Origin: Candidatus Puniceispirillum sp.
Lineage (GTDB): Bacteria; Pseudomonadota; Alphaproteobacteria; Puniceispirillales; Puniceispirillaceae
Assembly (NCBI GenBank): GCA_018668795.1
Contig: JABJBD010000050.1
Span: forward strand, 1-8,835
Direction: 5' to 3'
Length of the DNA: 8,835 nt
The notes under the pieces were generated by a model. The model did no database searches and was not told where the DNA came from. It worked only from the letters and a program-made list of their open reading frames with translations. A program made the translations under genes and the position numbers. Of this stretch, positions 1 through 6,434 are shown in pieces (the stretch's first letter is position 1; each line of letters starts with the position of its first letter).

Positions 1-148
1 ACCCCATTCATCTGGTGATACTGACATTATTTTACGCAAACCTGATATTATTGAAACGATTAGCCCTGATTCAGCAATACGAGATGCACTAGGGGATCGC
101 CGACACCATTGGCAACAACTCTATACAGCGATCAAGCCAATACTTTAA
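1..148 (+). CDS. xylB: Xylulokinase, C-terminal fragment (5' end outside window)
   Basis: An open frame enters from the left edge (first whole codon at 2) and stops with TAA at 146-148, giving 48 residues ending in ALGDRRHHWQQLYTAIKPIL. A short C-terminal helix with the pattern R-x-x-W-x-x-L-Y-x-x-x-K-P is common at the end of FGGY-family sugar kinases, especially xylulokinases, which phosphorylate D-xylulose with ATP. The catalytic and ATP-binding parts lie outside the window, so the family call rests on this tail and on the next gene, 55 bp downstream on the same strand, being an unmistakable xylA. xylB-xylA adjacency is a standard xylose operon arrangement. Another FGGY kinase is possible but less likely in this context. 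Confidence 0.65.
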   Translation, partial: PHSSGDTDIILRKPDIIETISPDSAIRDALGDRRHHWQQLYTAIKPIL

Positions 149-203
149 TCTGTAATAAGCAATATAAAGCGCAACCAAGATTACACGAGGAAACCACATC
201 ATT

Positions 204-1538
204 ATGAACACTTCATTTTTTGGACTAGATCAGAAAATTAGTTTTGAAGGTTCTGACAGCACAAATCCTTTTGCCTTTAAACATTATAATCCAGATGAAA
301 TGGTGTTTGGTAAACGCATGGAGGATCAGCTGCGTTTTGCGATCTGCTACTGGCACAATTTCGTATGGCCAGGCAACGACCCATTTGGCGGCGAAACCTT
401 TGAACGGCCATGGTTTGCATCACAATGGAATGGTACCAAAGGTGATGCTATGGACGCAGCAAAGCTGAAAGCAGATGTCGCGTTTGATATGTTCAGCCTG
501 CTTGGCACGCCATTTTTCTGTTTTCACGATGCTGATGTTCGTCCTGAAGGGGCTAACTTTGCTGAAAACACGCGAAATCTGCAAGAAATAACCGACTATT
601 TCCAGGGAAAAATGGAAGAAACTAATGTCAAACTACTTTGGGGAACTGCCAATCTTTTTTCAGATCGCCGCTATATGAGTGGTGGTGCCACGAACCCTGA
701 CCCTGATGTTTTTGCCTTTGCTGCAGCTACAGTAAAGACCTGCCTTGATTCTACTAAACAACTTGGTGGGGCTAATTATGTGCTATGGGGTGGCCGTGAA
801 GGATATGAAACCCTGCTCAACACAGCGATTGATCATGAAATGGATCAGATGGGCAGATTCCTGAATATGGTTGTGGACTACAAGCATAAGATCGGCTTTG
901 ACGGCACTATCTTGATCGAACCAAAACCGCAGGAACCAACAAAACATCAATATGATTTTGACGTTGCCACTGTTTATGGATTTCTAAAACGTTATGGCCT
1001 TGATGCCGAGATCAAAGTCAACATCGAACAGGGGCACGCAATTTTGGCCGGACATAGCTTTGAACATGAGTTGGCACTTGCCAATGCATTGGGCATTTTT
1101 GGCTCGATAGATATGAACCGAAATGATTATCAATCAGGGTGGGATACTGACCAATTCCCTAACAATGTGCCAGAGGTAGCCCTTGCCTATTATCAAATAC
1201 TAGGACATGGCGGATTTGAAAACGGAGGAACAAATTTTGATGCCAAGCTCCGTCGTCAATCACTTGATCCCCAGGACCTTCTATTGGCGCATATTGGTGG
1301 TATGGATGTCTGCGCTCGTGGCCTAAAGGCCGCCGCCGCCATGCTTGAAGATGGAAGTTTGCAACAGCATCTTGTTGATCGCTATGCTGGGTGGGAATCT
1401 GATTTTGGTGCCGAAATCATGGATGGCCATCATGGGCTTGACAGTCTGGCCGACAAAGTGCTTGCTAACGATATCAACCCACAACCGGTATCCGGCAAAC
1501 AGGAATATCTTGAAAATATCGTTAACCGTTTTGTTTAG
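204..1538 (+). CDS. xylA: Xylose isomerase
   Basis: Converts D-xylose to D-xylulose in the cytoplasm, the first step of the isomerase route, feeding xylulokinase. The protein has 444 residues, the usual size of the longer (class II, E. coli-like, about 440 aa) enzymes. The whole active site is visible with a constant offset of +7 from E. coli XylA: catalytic pair H108 and D111 in FCFHDAD; metal and substrate residues E239 and K241 in LIEPKPQEP; E275 and H278 in VNIEQGHA; D303; D314 and D316 in WDTDQFP; and D346. Nothing is missing, so it should be active. The ATG at 204 follows an ACGAGGAA Shine-Dalgarno-like run at 185-192, with a slightly long spacer of about 11-13 bases. No convincing promoter is seen in the 55 bp after the upstream kinase, so co-transcription with it is likely. 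The gene converges on the aldolase gene at 1592. Confidence 0.98.
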   Translation: MNTSFFGLDQKISFEGSDSTNPFAFKHYNPDEMVFGKRMEDQLRFAICYWHNFVWPGNDPFGGETFERPWFASQWNGTKGDAMDAAKLKADVAFDMFSLLGTPFFCFHDADVRPEGANFAENTRNLQEITDYFQGKMEETNVKLLWGTANLFSDRRYMSGGATNPDPDVFAFAAATVKTCLDSTKQLGGANYVLWGGREGYETLLNTAIDHEMDQMGRFLNMVVDYKHKIGFDGTILIEPKPQEPTKHQYDFDVATVYGFLKRYGLDAEIKVNIEQGHAILAGHSFEHELALANALGIFGSIDMNRNDYQSGWDTDQFPNNVPEVALAYYQILGHGGFENGGTNFDAKLRRQSLDPQDLLLAHIGGMDVCARGLKAAAAMLEDGSLQQHLVDRYAGWESDFGAEIMDGHHGLDSLADKVLANDINPQPVSGKQEYLENIVNRFV

Positions 1539-1591
1539 AGTGACTTCAGCTATTTTATAGCTTGGCGCATAGAAGTTTGATTTGTCACTGG
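1539..1591. terminator. Possible bidirectional terminator or structured spacer between convergent genes
   Basis: This 53 bp spacer separates the stop codons of xylA (plus) and the aldolase-family gene (minus). It holds a perfect small hairpin, AGCTA (1548-1552), TTTTA loop, TAGCT (1558-1562). Flanking that are two alternative outer pairings: ACTTC (1543-1547) with GAAGT (1572-1576), or AGTGAC (1539-1544) with GTCACT (1584-1589). The stems are short and AU-rich and no clear U-tract follows on either strand, so this is not a textbook intrinsic terminator. A termination role is inferred mainly from the tail-to-tail gene arrangement. Confidence 0.3.
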
Positions 1592-2383
1592 TCAGCTTTT
1601 CCAGTCCGGGTCAATGCGGTCAAGCATACGCCAAAAAGCTGGCCATTCTGGGTGGCGCACCTTTGCACCACCTTGTGCGCTTCCACCTTCGAACTGTTGA
1701 CGTGTATGCCGCATCACATCGTCAGGAATATAGCTGATCTCGGCACCTGATGCCATTGCCCGTAACTGGACATCCGAATTGCGTATAAACACCTGATGCC
1801 TGACAAATGCCCATATGGCTAATGGGCCAGCTGTTAAAAGACCATGATTTTTCAATAACAATGTATGGTTTTTATCGCCTAAAGCAGATTTTAAACGATC
1901 CTGCTCATCAGCATTTAAAACAATCCCCTCAAAATCATGATAGCCAACACGCTCAAAAAGTTGGCATCCTTCCTGAACCAGAGGAATGGCTTCTGCATTG
2001 ATTGCCGACATTGCCTGACTGATTGGTTCATGCGTATGCATGACACAATGTAAATCATTCGGTCGCGCGCGATGAACAGCCGAATGTATTAAATAACCAG
2101 CCATATTGATGGGCGCATCATTATTATCCAGCTTGTTGCCATCCAAATCGATACGCACCAGATTTGATGCAGTGATTTCATCATATGTCAGCCCAAAAGG
2201 ATTTATAAGAAATGTATCAGTGTCTGGTATCCGTAAAGTGATATGATTATAGACAACACTGGTCCAACCATAAAAATGCGTTAAACGGTAACAGGCAGCC
2301 AAATCAACCCGAGCATGCCATTCAGCTTCACTCATACCGTTCGGTGTTTCCGGATAGGTTACGTCAAGTGCCACTGATTGCAT
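1592..2383 (-). CDS. Class II aldolase/adducin-family protein
   Basis: A 263-residue protein of the class II aldolase/adducin head fold, the Zn-dependent fold of L-fuculose-phosphate and L-ribulose-phosphate processing enzymes. The metal-site histidines H116 and H118 sit in VMHTHEP and H180 in KNHGLL. The loop that holds the catalytic acid in fuculose aldolase (S-E-W-R-F-H) reads N-M-A-G-Y-L-I-H here, as in the adducin-like branch, so aldol cleavage cannot be assumed. The C-terminal W-P-A-F-W-R-M-L-D-R stretch is typical of a common uncharacterised proteobacterial subfamily of about 260 aa. I chose the ATG at 2383 because GGAGG lies 5 bases upstream; an in-frame TTG at 2395 would add four residues but would place that GGAGG inside the gene. 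It is the last gene of the five-gene minus-strand operon, 60 bp after the ketopantoate reductase gene. The substrate is unknown. Confidence 0.88.
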   Translation of the reverse strand: MQSVALDVTYPETPNGMSEAEWHARVDLAACYRLTHFYGWTSVVYNHITLRIPDTDTFLINPFGLTYDEITASNLVRIDLDGNKLDNNDAPINMAGYLIHSAVHRARPNDLHCVMHTHEPISQAMSAINAEAIPLVQEGCQLFERVGYHDFEGIVLNADEQDRLKSALGDKNHTLLLKNHGLLTAGPLAIWAFVRHQVFIRNSDVQLRAMASGAEISYIPDDVMRHTRQQFEGGSAQGGAKVRHPEWPAFWRMLDRIDPDWKS

Positions 2384-2418
2384 TAAAACCTCCAAAACAG
2401 GAAAATTACTTCAATCAC
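2383..2418 (-). CDS. Possible 11-residue leader peptide coupled to the aldolase gene
   Basis: In the 60 bp between the reductase and aldolase genes lies a GTG-started frame at 2418 preceded by its own GGAGG (2428-2424) with an ideal 5-base spacer. It encodes M-I-E-V-I-F-L-F-W-R-F and ends at TAA (2385-2383), which overlaps the ATG of the aldolase gene as TAATG. The second GGAGG, serving the aldolase start, lies within this frame. An ATG in the same frame at 2430 would extend it by four codons but lacks a ribosome site. The arrangement would permit translational coupling. It is very short and may be chance, since the first GGAGG may be a relic or may simply aid ribosome recruitment. Confidence 0.25.
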   Translation of the reverse strand: MIEVIFLFWRF

Positions 2419-2443
2419 TATGACCTCCATGCGGGGCTATTAT

Positions 2444-3370
2444 CTAGTGATTTTTTTCATATTGCGCTTCAACACCTTTAATCAGCGCCAATAGAGCTTC
2501 ATTCAACGGTGTTGGTATATTATGTTTTTTGCCAAGTGCAACAATAGCCCCGTTAAGCGCGTCAATCTCGGTTCGGCGCATCGCTATCACATCACGAACC
2601 ATCGATGGTTTATGCGTTCGGTGCTCACGTCCAGCCATTTCGACAATCGCCAAAACATTCTGCGGATCAATAGCAACACCATCTGCATGAGCGACCGCAC
2701 AGCTTTCCATCACCACTGCACGTGCAAGATTGCTGAGATGTTCTGAGTCAGCAATCGTCCCAGGCGTGCCTATGACCAATGCACAAATGGCATTCATAGC
2801 TGTGTTAAACGCGACCTTACTCCAGATCACTTGATCGATTTCGTTGTTAACCACCGCGGGAATATCAGCTGTGCATAACATCTCGGCCAGTTGCATCGCG
2901 ATCTTGGCACTATCTTCCCGCGCCGCGTTAATCTGTGTCAGATGTTGCCCATGTGATGCAACATGCCCGGGACCAATCAAATCTGCAGGCGCTGTTGTTG
3001 TTCCATATATCACCCGTTCATAGCCGACAAACCTAGCCAACACGTCATGATTGCCAAGCCCGTTCTGCACACTGATTAGACATGTTGAATCAGCAATCAT
3101 ATGCAATACTGCGTTAATGGCTGCGACTGTTGCGCCAGTCTTGGTGAATACAAACATCACATCAAAAGGGTCATGCGGTTCGGTTGGTGCGATTACAGGT
3201 ACATTGACTATGGAGTCACTTGTATCAAGCACCATTTTCAATCCGCCTGCGCATATTGCATTACGATGCTCTTCATTTCGGATAACCAAAGTCACGTCAT
3301 AACAGGCTTTAGCCAAAGCGCCTCCAAACAGAGACCCTAAAGCACCTACACCAATCAAGCCCACTTTCAT
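2444..3370 (-). CDS. Ketopantoate reductase-family protein (2-dehydropantoate 2-reductase, PanE/ApbA type)
   Basis: A 308-residue cytosolic NAD(P)H-dependent 2-oxoacid reductase. The N-terminal Rossmann domain begins G7-V-G9-A-L-G12; R31 matches the NADPH-phosphate contact of E. coli PanE. K77 (FTKTGA) and N103 (QNGLGN) match its cofactor and substrate residues. The C-terminal helical domain has catalytic K185 in WSKVAFN, N189, N193, S256 in PSMVRD and E268 in RRTEID. The complete active site argues for a functional enzyme acting on ketopantoate or a similar branched 2-oxoacid. The ATG overlaps the stop of the upstream ureohydrolase gene by 4 bp (ATGA), a sign of translational coupling. It may be the vitamin B5 pathway reductase, but its position in a catabolic-looking operon without other pantothenate genes makes a paralogue with another 2-oxoacid substrate equally likely, so I withhold the symbol panE. 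Confidence 0.9.
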   Translation of the reverse strand: MKVGLIGVGALGSLFGGALAKACYDVTLVIRNEEHRNAICAGGLKMVLDTSDSIVNVPVIAPTEPHDPFDVMFVFTKTGATVAAINAVLHMIADSTCLISVQNGLGNHDVLARFVGYERVIYGTTTAPADLIGPGHVASHGQHLTQINAAREDSAKIAMQLAEMLCTADIPAVVNNEIDQVIWSKVAFNTAMNAICALVIGTPGTIADSEHLSNLARAVVMESCAVAHADGVAIDPQNVLAIVEMAGREHRTHKPSMVRDVIAMRRTEIDALNGAIVALGKKHNIPTPLNEALLALIKGVEAQYEKNH

Positions 3371-4401
3371 GACGTTGATCTGACTGTGTCTTTACCAGCA
3401 TTATACCAGGCAATCTGGCTAAGAATTTCATAAGCAACCGCACTTGCAACCATACTTGTTATATTGTTGGGGTTGTCTTTGGTTGGCATCAAACACACTA
3501 CATCACCACCAATAACGTTTAGCCCTTTGACGGACTGGATTAATCTTATCGCCTCATCAATCCCAAAACCAGCAACGCCCGGTTCAATATTAGAAACACC
3601 GGGCGCGACAGTAGCGTCAAGGCAATCCAAATCAAACGTGATATAAACCGGCATATCGCCTAAAACGTTACGAATTTTCGTGCAAACATCATCAATCTTC
3701 ATTAAACGATATTGATCCATCGTAATAACATTATAGCCAAGCCTGTGACTTGGCTCCAGCCAATCAAGCCGGCGCGCATTGCCACGCAAACCAATCTGCA
3801 GACTCCGGCTGGCGTCAACAAACCCTTCATGAACAAGATAACTTGCCCAATGAGCTGCACTATCCTTTGCTCCTAAAAAATGATCCAACCCTTCAAACGT
3901 ATCTGTATGGGCATCAAGGTGAAGCAAAGCGACCTTTTCACCTTTGGTCAGGTTGGCTTCGGCACCCGCTAAAGCTCGTAAAATGCCACCCGTCACCGAA
4001 TGATCGCCACCAATTGATACTGGCCGTGCGCCTGTTGCATCAATTTTGCGATAAAAGGCAGTAATATCTCGAATGCATGCTTCGTTATTGTTCGCTTCAG
4101 GAAGTGGCACATCACCAATATCACCGATTACTCCCGTTTCCAGAGGGTAAAAGCCATAGCGCATATGAGCTCGCCGCATATTCGCTGACACATGCCTTAC
4201 AGCACGTGGCCCAAGGTGCTGATCACGTTCGGTTGTCCCATTACCTGTCGAATGCGGAACTCCCACTAGGGCAATATCCAAACCATCTGCTGTTGCATGA
4301 ATTGGGGCGCGAAATAAAGATGGGATACCCCACCAGTATAAATTTTCCATCATGCTGTTAGCGTTAGCATCGTCATTAAAGTTTTGGTCTTTATCACGCA
4401 T
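3367..4401 (-). CDS. Ureohydrolase (arginase/agmatinase family), substrate unknown
   Basis: A 344-residue binuclear-metal (usually Mn) hydrolase that splits guanidino or amidino compounds, typically releasing urea. All six expected ligands are present: H134 in GGDHS, D163, H165 and D167 in HLDAHTD, and D257 and D259 in FDLDCLD. The substrate-side loop that commonly reads APGTGTPEPGG in agmatinases is here APGVSNIEPGV (266-276). Agmatine, arginine, guanidinobutyrate or another guanidino substrate therefore cannot be chosen from sequence. The start at 4401 follows a weak GGGA element 8 bases upstream. An internal Met pair at 17-18 has no ribosome site, although the first 16 residues (polar, rich in D and N) look like a non-conserved extension. 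Only 3 bp separate it from the transporter gene, and its stop overlaps the next start, so it is mid-operon. Confidence 0.9.
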   Translation of the reverse strand: MRDKDQNFNDDANANSMMENLYWWGIPSLFRAPIHATADGLDIALVGVPHSTGNGTTERDQHLGPRAVRHVSANMRRAHMRYGFYPLETGVIGDIGDVPLPEANNNEACIRDITAFYRKIDATGARPVSIGGDHSVTGGILRALAGAEANLTKGEKVALLHLDAHTDTFEGLDHFLGAKDSAAHWASYLVHEGFVDASRSLQIGLRGNARRLDWLEPSHRLGYNVITMDQYRLMKIDDVCTKIRNVLGDMPVYITFDLDCLDATVAPGVSNIEPGVAGFGIDEAIRLIQSVKGLNVIGGDVVCLMPTKDNPNNITSMVASAVAYEILSQIAWYNAGKDTVRSTS

Positions 4402-4404
4402 CTA

Positions 4405-5349
4405 TTATTCCCAACCTTGGTATTTTGCCATTTCCCTCGCTACAACACGTTCACGGTGGAACAAATAAACTCCACTTGCAATAATGATAAATGTTCCAAC
4501 AAAGGTCGTATCGGCGGGCATATCATTAAAGAATAGATAGCCAAACAAGGCGGCCGTAACGATTTCAACATATTGAAATGGTGCTAATACACTAGCGGGA
4601 GCATTCTGTGTTGAAAAGACGATAAAGATATGACCTATGGTCGAGGCTATTCCCATTCCAATAATCCATTTAAAATGACCAGTATTTGGAATCAAAAAAT
4701 CTGTACCTGGAATGCCCGCAAAGTGCCCTAAAATCATAATTAGGCCCAGTACAATGACGGCAACCAGCCCTACAACCAACTGCATCTGAAAAGGATGCGC
4801 AACCGATGAAATGCGGCTAGTTAGTATCATATAAAAGGCCATCGATACAGCCGACACAAGGGGCAATAAGGCTGGCCAACCAAAGATCACAAAGCTTGGC
4901 TGCAAGACCATCATCGCCCCGATCAAACCAAAAATAATTGCAAAAATACGGCGCATGCGGATCGTTTCACCCAGCATGAGAACCGATAAACCTGTCAAAA
5001 TGAGTGGTTGCACGAAGAAGATTGCAATCGCTTCAGCCAATGGCAGATGCTGAATTGCCCAGAAAAAACAGAATGTAGCAATCATAAGCGTGATGCCGCG
5101 CATACATTGTATGGCCAAAGTGCCAGGCGGAATAACCCACAGACGGTTATAGATCACTAATGGCATTAATAGACATATCTGCATGAAGAACCGGAAAAAT
5201 GTGACCTGAATAGGGTCAAAACTTCGACCTAGCGTTTTGGCACAGACATCGATAGCCGGAATAATCAGCATAGCTAGGCAAATCTGAAAGATGCCTTTCG
5301 ATACAGCAGATTTGTCAGTCGCGCTGAACAATGACGACCGGTCAGTCAT
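4405..5349 (-). CDS. EamA/DMT-family permease
   Basis: A 314-residue inner-membrane protein of the drug/metabolite transporter superfamily with two EamA repeats and about ten predicted membrane helices. Hydrophobic spans lie near residues 19-39, 47-67, 82-100, 105-126, 134-152, 157-177, 188-208, 227-246, 252-273 and 283-296. First-repeat features include PLAEAIAIFFVQPL and GETI-x-x-R; the second repeat ends with the usual FVGTFIIIASGVYLFHRER pattern. The short soluble N-terminus (about 18 residues) and charged C-terminus fit the family. Such proteins export or import amino acids, nucleotide-related metabolites or other small molecules, and specificity cannot be read here. The ATG at 5349 has no clear Shine-Dalgarno sequence, so translation may depend on upstream flow. 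It lies 41 bp after the YtoQ gene and 3 bp before the ureohydrolase gene, suggesting it moves that pathway's substrate or product. Confidence 0.9.
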   Translation of the reverse strand: MTDRSSLFSATDKSAVSKGIFQICLAMLIIPAIDVCAKTLGRSFDPIQVTFFRFFMQICLLMPLVIYNRLWVIPPGTLAIQCMRGITLMIATFCFFWAIQHLPLAEAIAIFFVQPLILTGLSVLMLGETIRMRRIFAIIFGLIGAMMVLQPSFVIFGWPALLPLVSAVSMAFYMILTSRISSVAHPFQMQLVVGLVAVIVLGLIMILGHFAGIPGTDFLIPNTGHFKWIIGMGIASTIGHIFIVFSTQNAPASVLAPFQYVEIVTAALFGYLFFNDMPADTTFVGTFIIIASGVYLFHRERVVAREMAKYQGWE

Positions 5350-5390
5350 AAAGGGTTATTTCAAAAATATGTTGGATCAGCATCTGAATG

Positions 5391-5840
5391 TTAACCTGGA
5401 AGCTGTTGTGTCAGCACATACCGCAAAATATCGGCAACTGCCTTTGGATCTTCGGTAACGGCAAGAGCCGCAGCATCGACTTCCTTTAAGGCGTGTTGAT
5501 GGTCTTCACCATGAACGATAATCAGTGATTTACCAAGCGCAGCAGCGTAGCCAGCATCAAATGCAGCATTCCACTGCTTGTATTTCTCGCCAAACCGCAC
5601 AACCACGATATCAGCATCCTGAATAGCTATACGCGTGCGGATCGCGTTGACCATCGCACCTTTATGGTCATGCCAATATTTGTCTGTCTCGGCACCCAAT
5701 ATAGCCACCCCACAATCGTCACTGGCGGCATGGTCAGTCACCGGGCTTGAAAAGGTCACATCAAGACCTGCTGCTCCTGTGATTATTTGCTCGCGCCAGT
5801 CAGTATGGATTTCCCCAGAAAGATAGACTTTCATGGCCAT
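5391..5840 (-). CDS. YtoQ-family protein (nucleoside 2-deoxyribosyltransferase-like)
   Basis: A 149-residue protein with the YtoQ pattern along its whole length: V-Y-L-S-G-E-I-H-T-D-W-R-E near the start, a middle A-I-x-x-A-D-I-V-V-V segment, then FGEKYKQWNAAFDAGYAAALGK (residues about 83-104) and a V-H-G-E-D segment. The family belongs to the nucleoside 2-deoxyribosyltransferase-like (Rossmann-type) fold, whose characterised relatives cleave or transfer N-glycosidic bonds. YtoQ proteins themselves have no established function that I know of. The ATG at 5840 is supported by AAGGAG 7 bases upstream; a second ATG at 5834 is too close to that site. It is the first gene of the five-gene minus-strand operon and so the most likely to sit next to the promoter. 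No signal peptide or membrane segment is seen. Confidence 0.88.
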   Translation of the reverse strand: MAMKVYLSGEIHTDWREQIITGAAGLDVTFSSPVTDHAASDDCGVAILGAETDKYWHDHKGAMVNAIRTRIAIQDADIVVVRFGEKYKQWNAAFDAGYAAALGKSLIIVHGEDHQHALKEVDAAALAVTEDPKAVADILRYVLTQQLPG

Positions 5841-6053
5841 TTTGCCACTCCTTATTTTAACCTATAATTTGAACCAGATCACATTCATATGACCACAATC
5901 GGTAAAGGAATTATGTAAGGTGACAATATCCAGAAATGCCAAGGTTACAACCGCCAAGTTGATTTCGTCACATATCCATCAACTTTGACCGCTTTTGGGT
6001 TGGCAAAACATCTTGTTCAGATCACTATGCCAAAAAACAAAAACGAGGTTATC
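5841..6053. promoter_or_regulatory. Divergent intergenic region between the five-gene operon and the cupin gene
   Basis: This 213 bp gap should hold promoters for both directions. On the plus side a perfect 8-bp dyad, AAGTTGAT (5956-5963) and ATCAACTT (5978-5985), lies 14 bases apart and runs into a TTGACC -35-like hexamer (5985-5990). The -10 position about 17 bases on is poor, so the promoter call is weak. On the minus side an AT-rich TATAGG/TTAAAAT stretch lies just upstream of the YtoQ ribosome site but has no convincing -35 partner. A dyad touching a -35 hexamer is what a repressor or activator operator would look like. Confidence 0.35.
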
Positions 6054-6419
6054 ATGATCAATCTGGAAAGCTTTGGCGATTTGTGTGAAATTCCAGCTGG
6101 AGAATTTGCACCAAAACCAACAACATTAACCAAAGGCCAAACCGAAGCACTGGTGCCACTATGGGAGTCACTTGATGGCCTAACCAAAATTGGCATCTGG
6201 GATTGTACGATTGGTCGCTTTACAGCCGACCGAACTAAATCTGCTGAAATTTGTCATGTTTTATCTGGCAGTGCATCAGTTGTGAATGCTGATGGCGGAG
6301 GCAAGCGTGATATTGGTGCAGGTGATATGCTGATATTACCAATAGGCTGGACAGGCGAGTGGACAATTCATGAACCAATGCGCAAAACATATATCCTGAT
6401 CGCTGAATCTGACATTTAA
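6054..6419 (+). CDS. Small cupin-domain protein (Cupin_3/DUF861-like)
   Basis: A 121-residue single-domain cupin (RmlC-like beta-barrel), presumably cytosolic. The order of conserved features matches the Cupin_3 group, which includes ureidoglycine aminohydrolase-like and many uncharacterised proteins: W49-D-C-T-I-G54-R-F56, E65-I-C-H-V-L-S-G72, D80-G81, G90-D91, P96-x-G98 and W103-x-x-x-E107 followed by R-K111-x-Y113. The classic multi-histidine metal site is not obvious (H68 is the only nearby candidate), so a metal-dependent reaction is uncertain. I chose the ATG at 6054 because GAGG lies 5 bases upstream. In-frame ATGs at 5985 and 6027 would add 23 or 9 residues but lack ribosome sites and overlap the probable promoter. 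It is transcribed away from the five-gene operon and ends 15 bp from the convergent LysR gene. The substrate is unknown. Confidence 0.85.
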   Translation: MINLESFGDLCEIPAGEFAPKPTTLTKGQTEALVPLWESLDGLTKIGIWDCTIGRFTADRTKSAEICHVLSGSASVVNADGGGKRDIGAGDMLILPIGWTGEWTIHEPMRKTYILIAESDI

Positions 6420-6434
6420 TAGAGTTGTGACCAC

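Noticed and set aside
2384..2395. TTG start at 2395 that would lengthen the aldolase-family protein by four residues
   Set aside because: The GGAGG at 2393-2389 would then fall inside the gene; it is spaced ideally for the ATG at 2383, and TTG has no ribosome site of its own.
4077..4361. Plus-strand frames opposite the ureohydrolase gene (also 3750-4064)
   Set aside because: Antisense to a gene with intact catalytic motifs; the translations look like low-information reverse-frame sequence.
5985..6053. Upstream ATGs at 5985 and 6027 for the cupin gene
   Set aside because: Neither has a ribosome site, the extra residues do not resemble the cupin family, and the stretch overlaps a dyad and -35-like element. 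GAGG supports 6054.
6420..6434. Possible terminator between the convergent cupin and LysR genes
   Set aside because: Only 15 bp with a weak GAGT/ACTC pairing and no U-tract; too little to support a terminator call.
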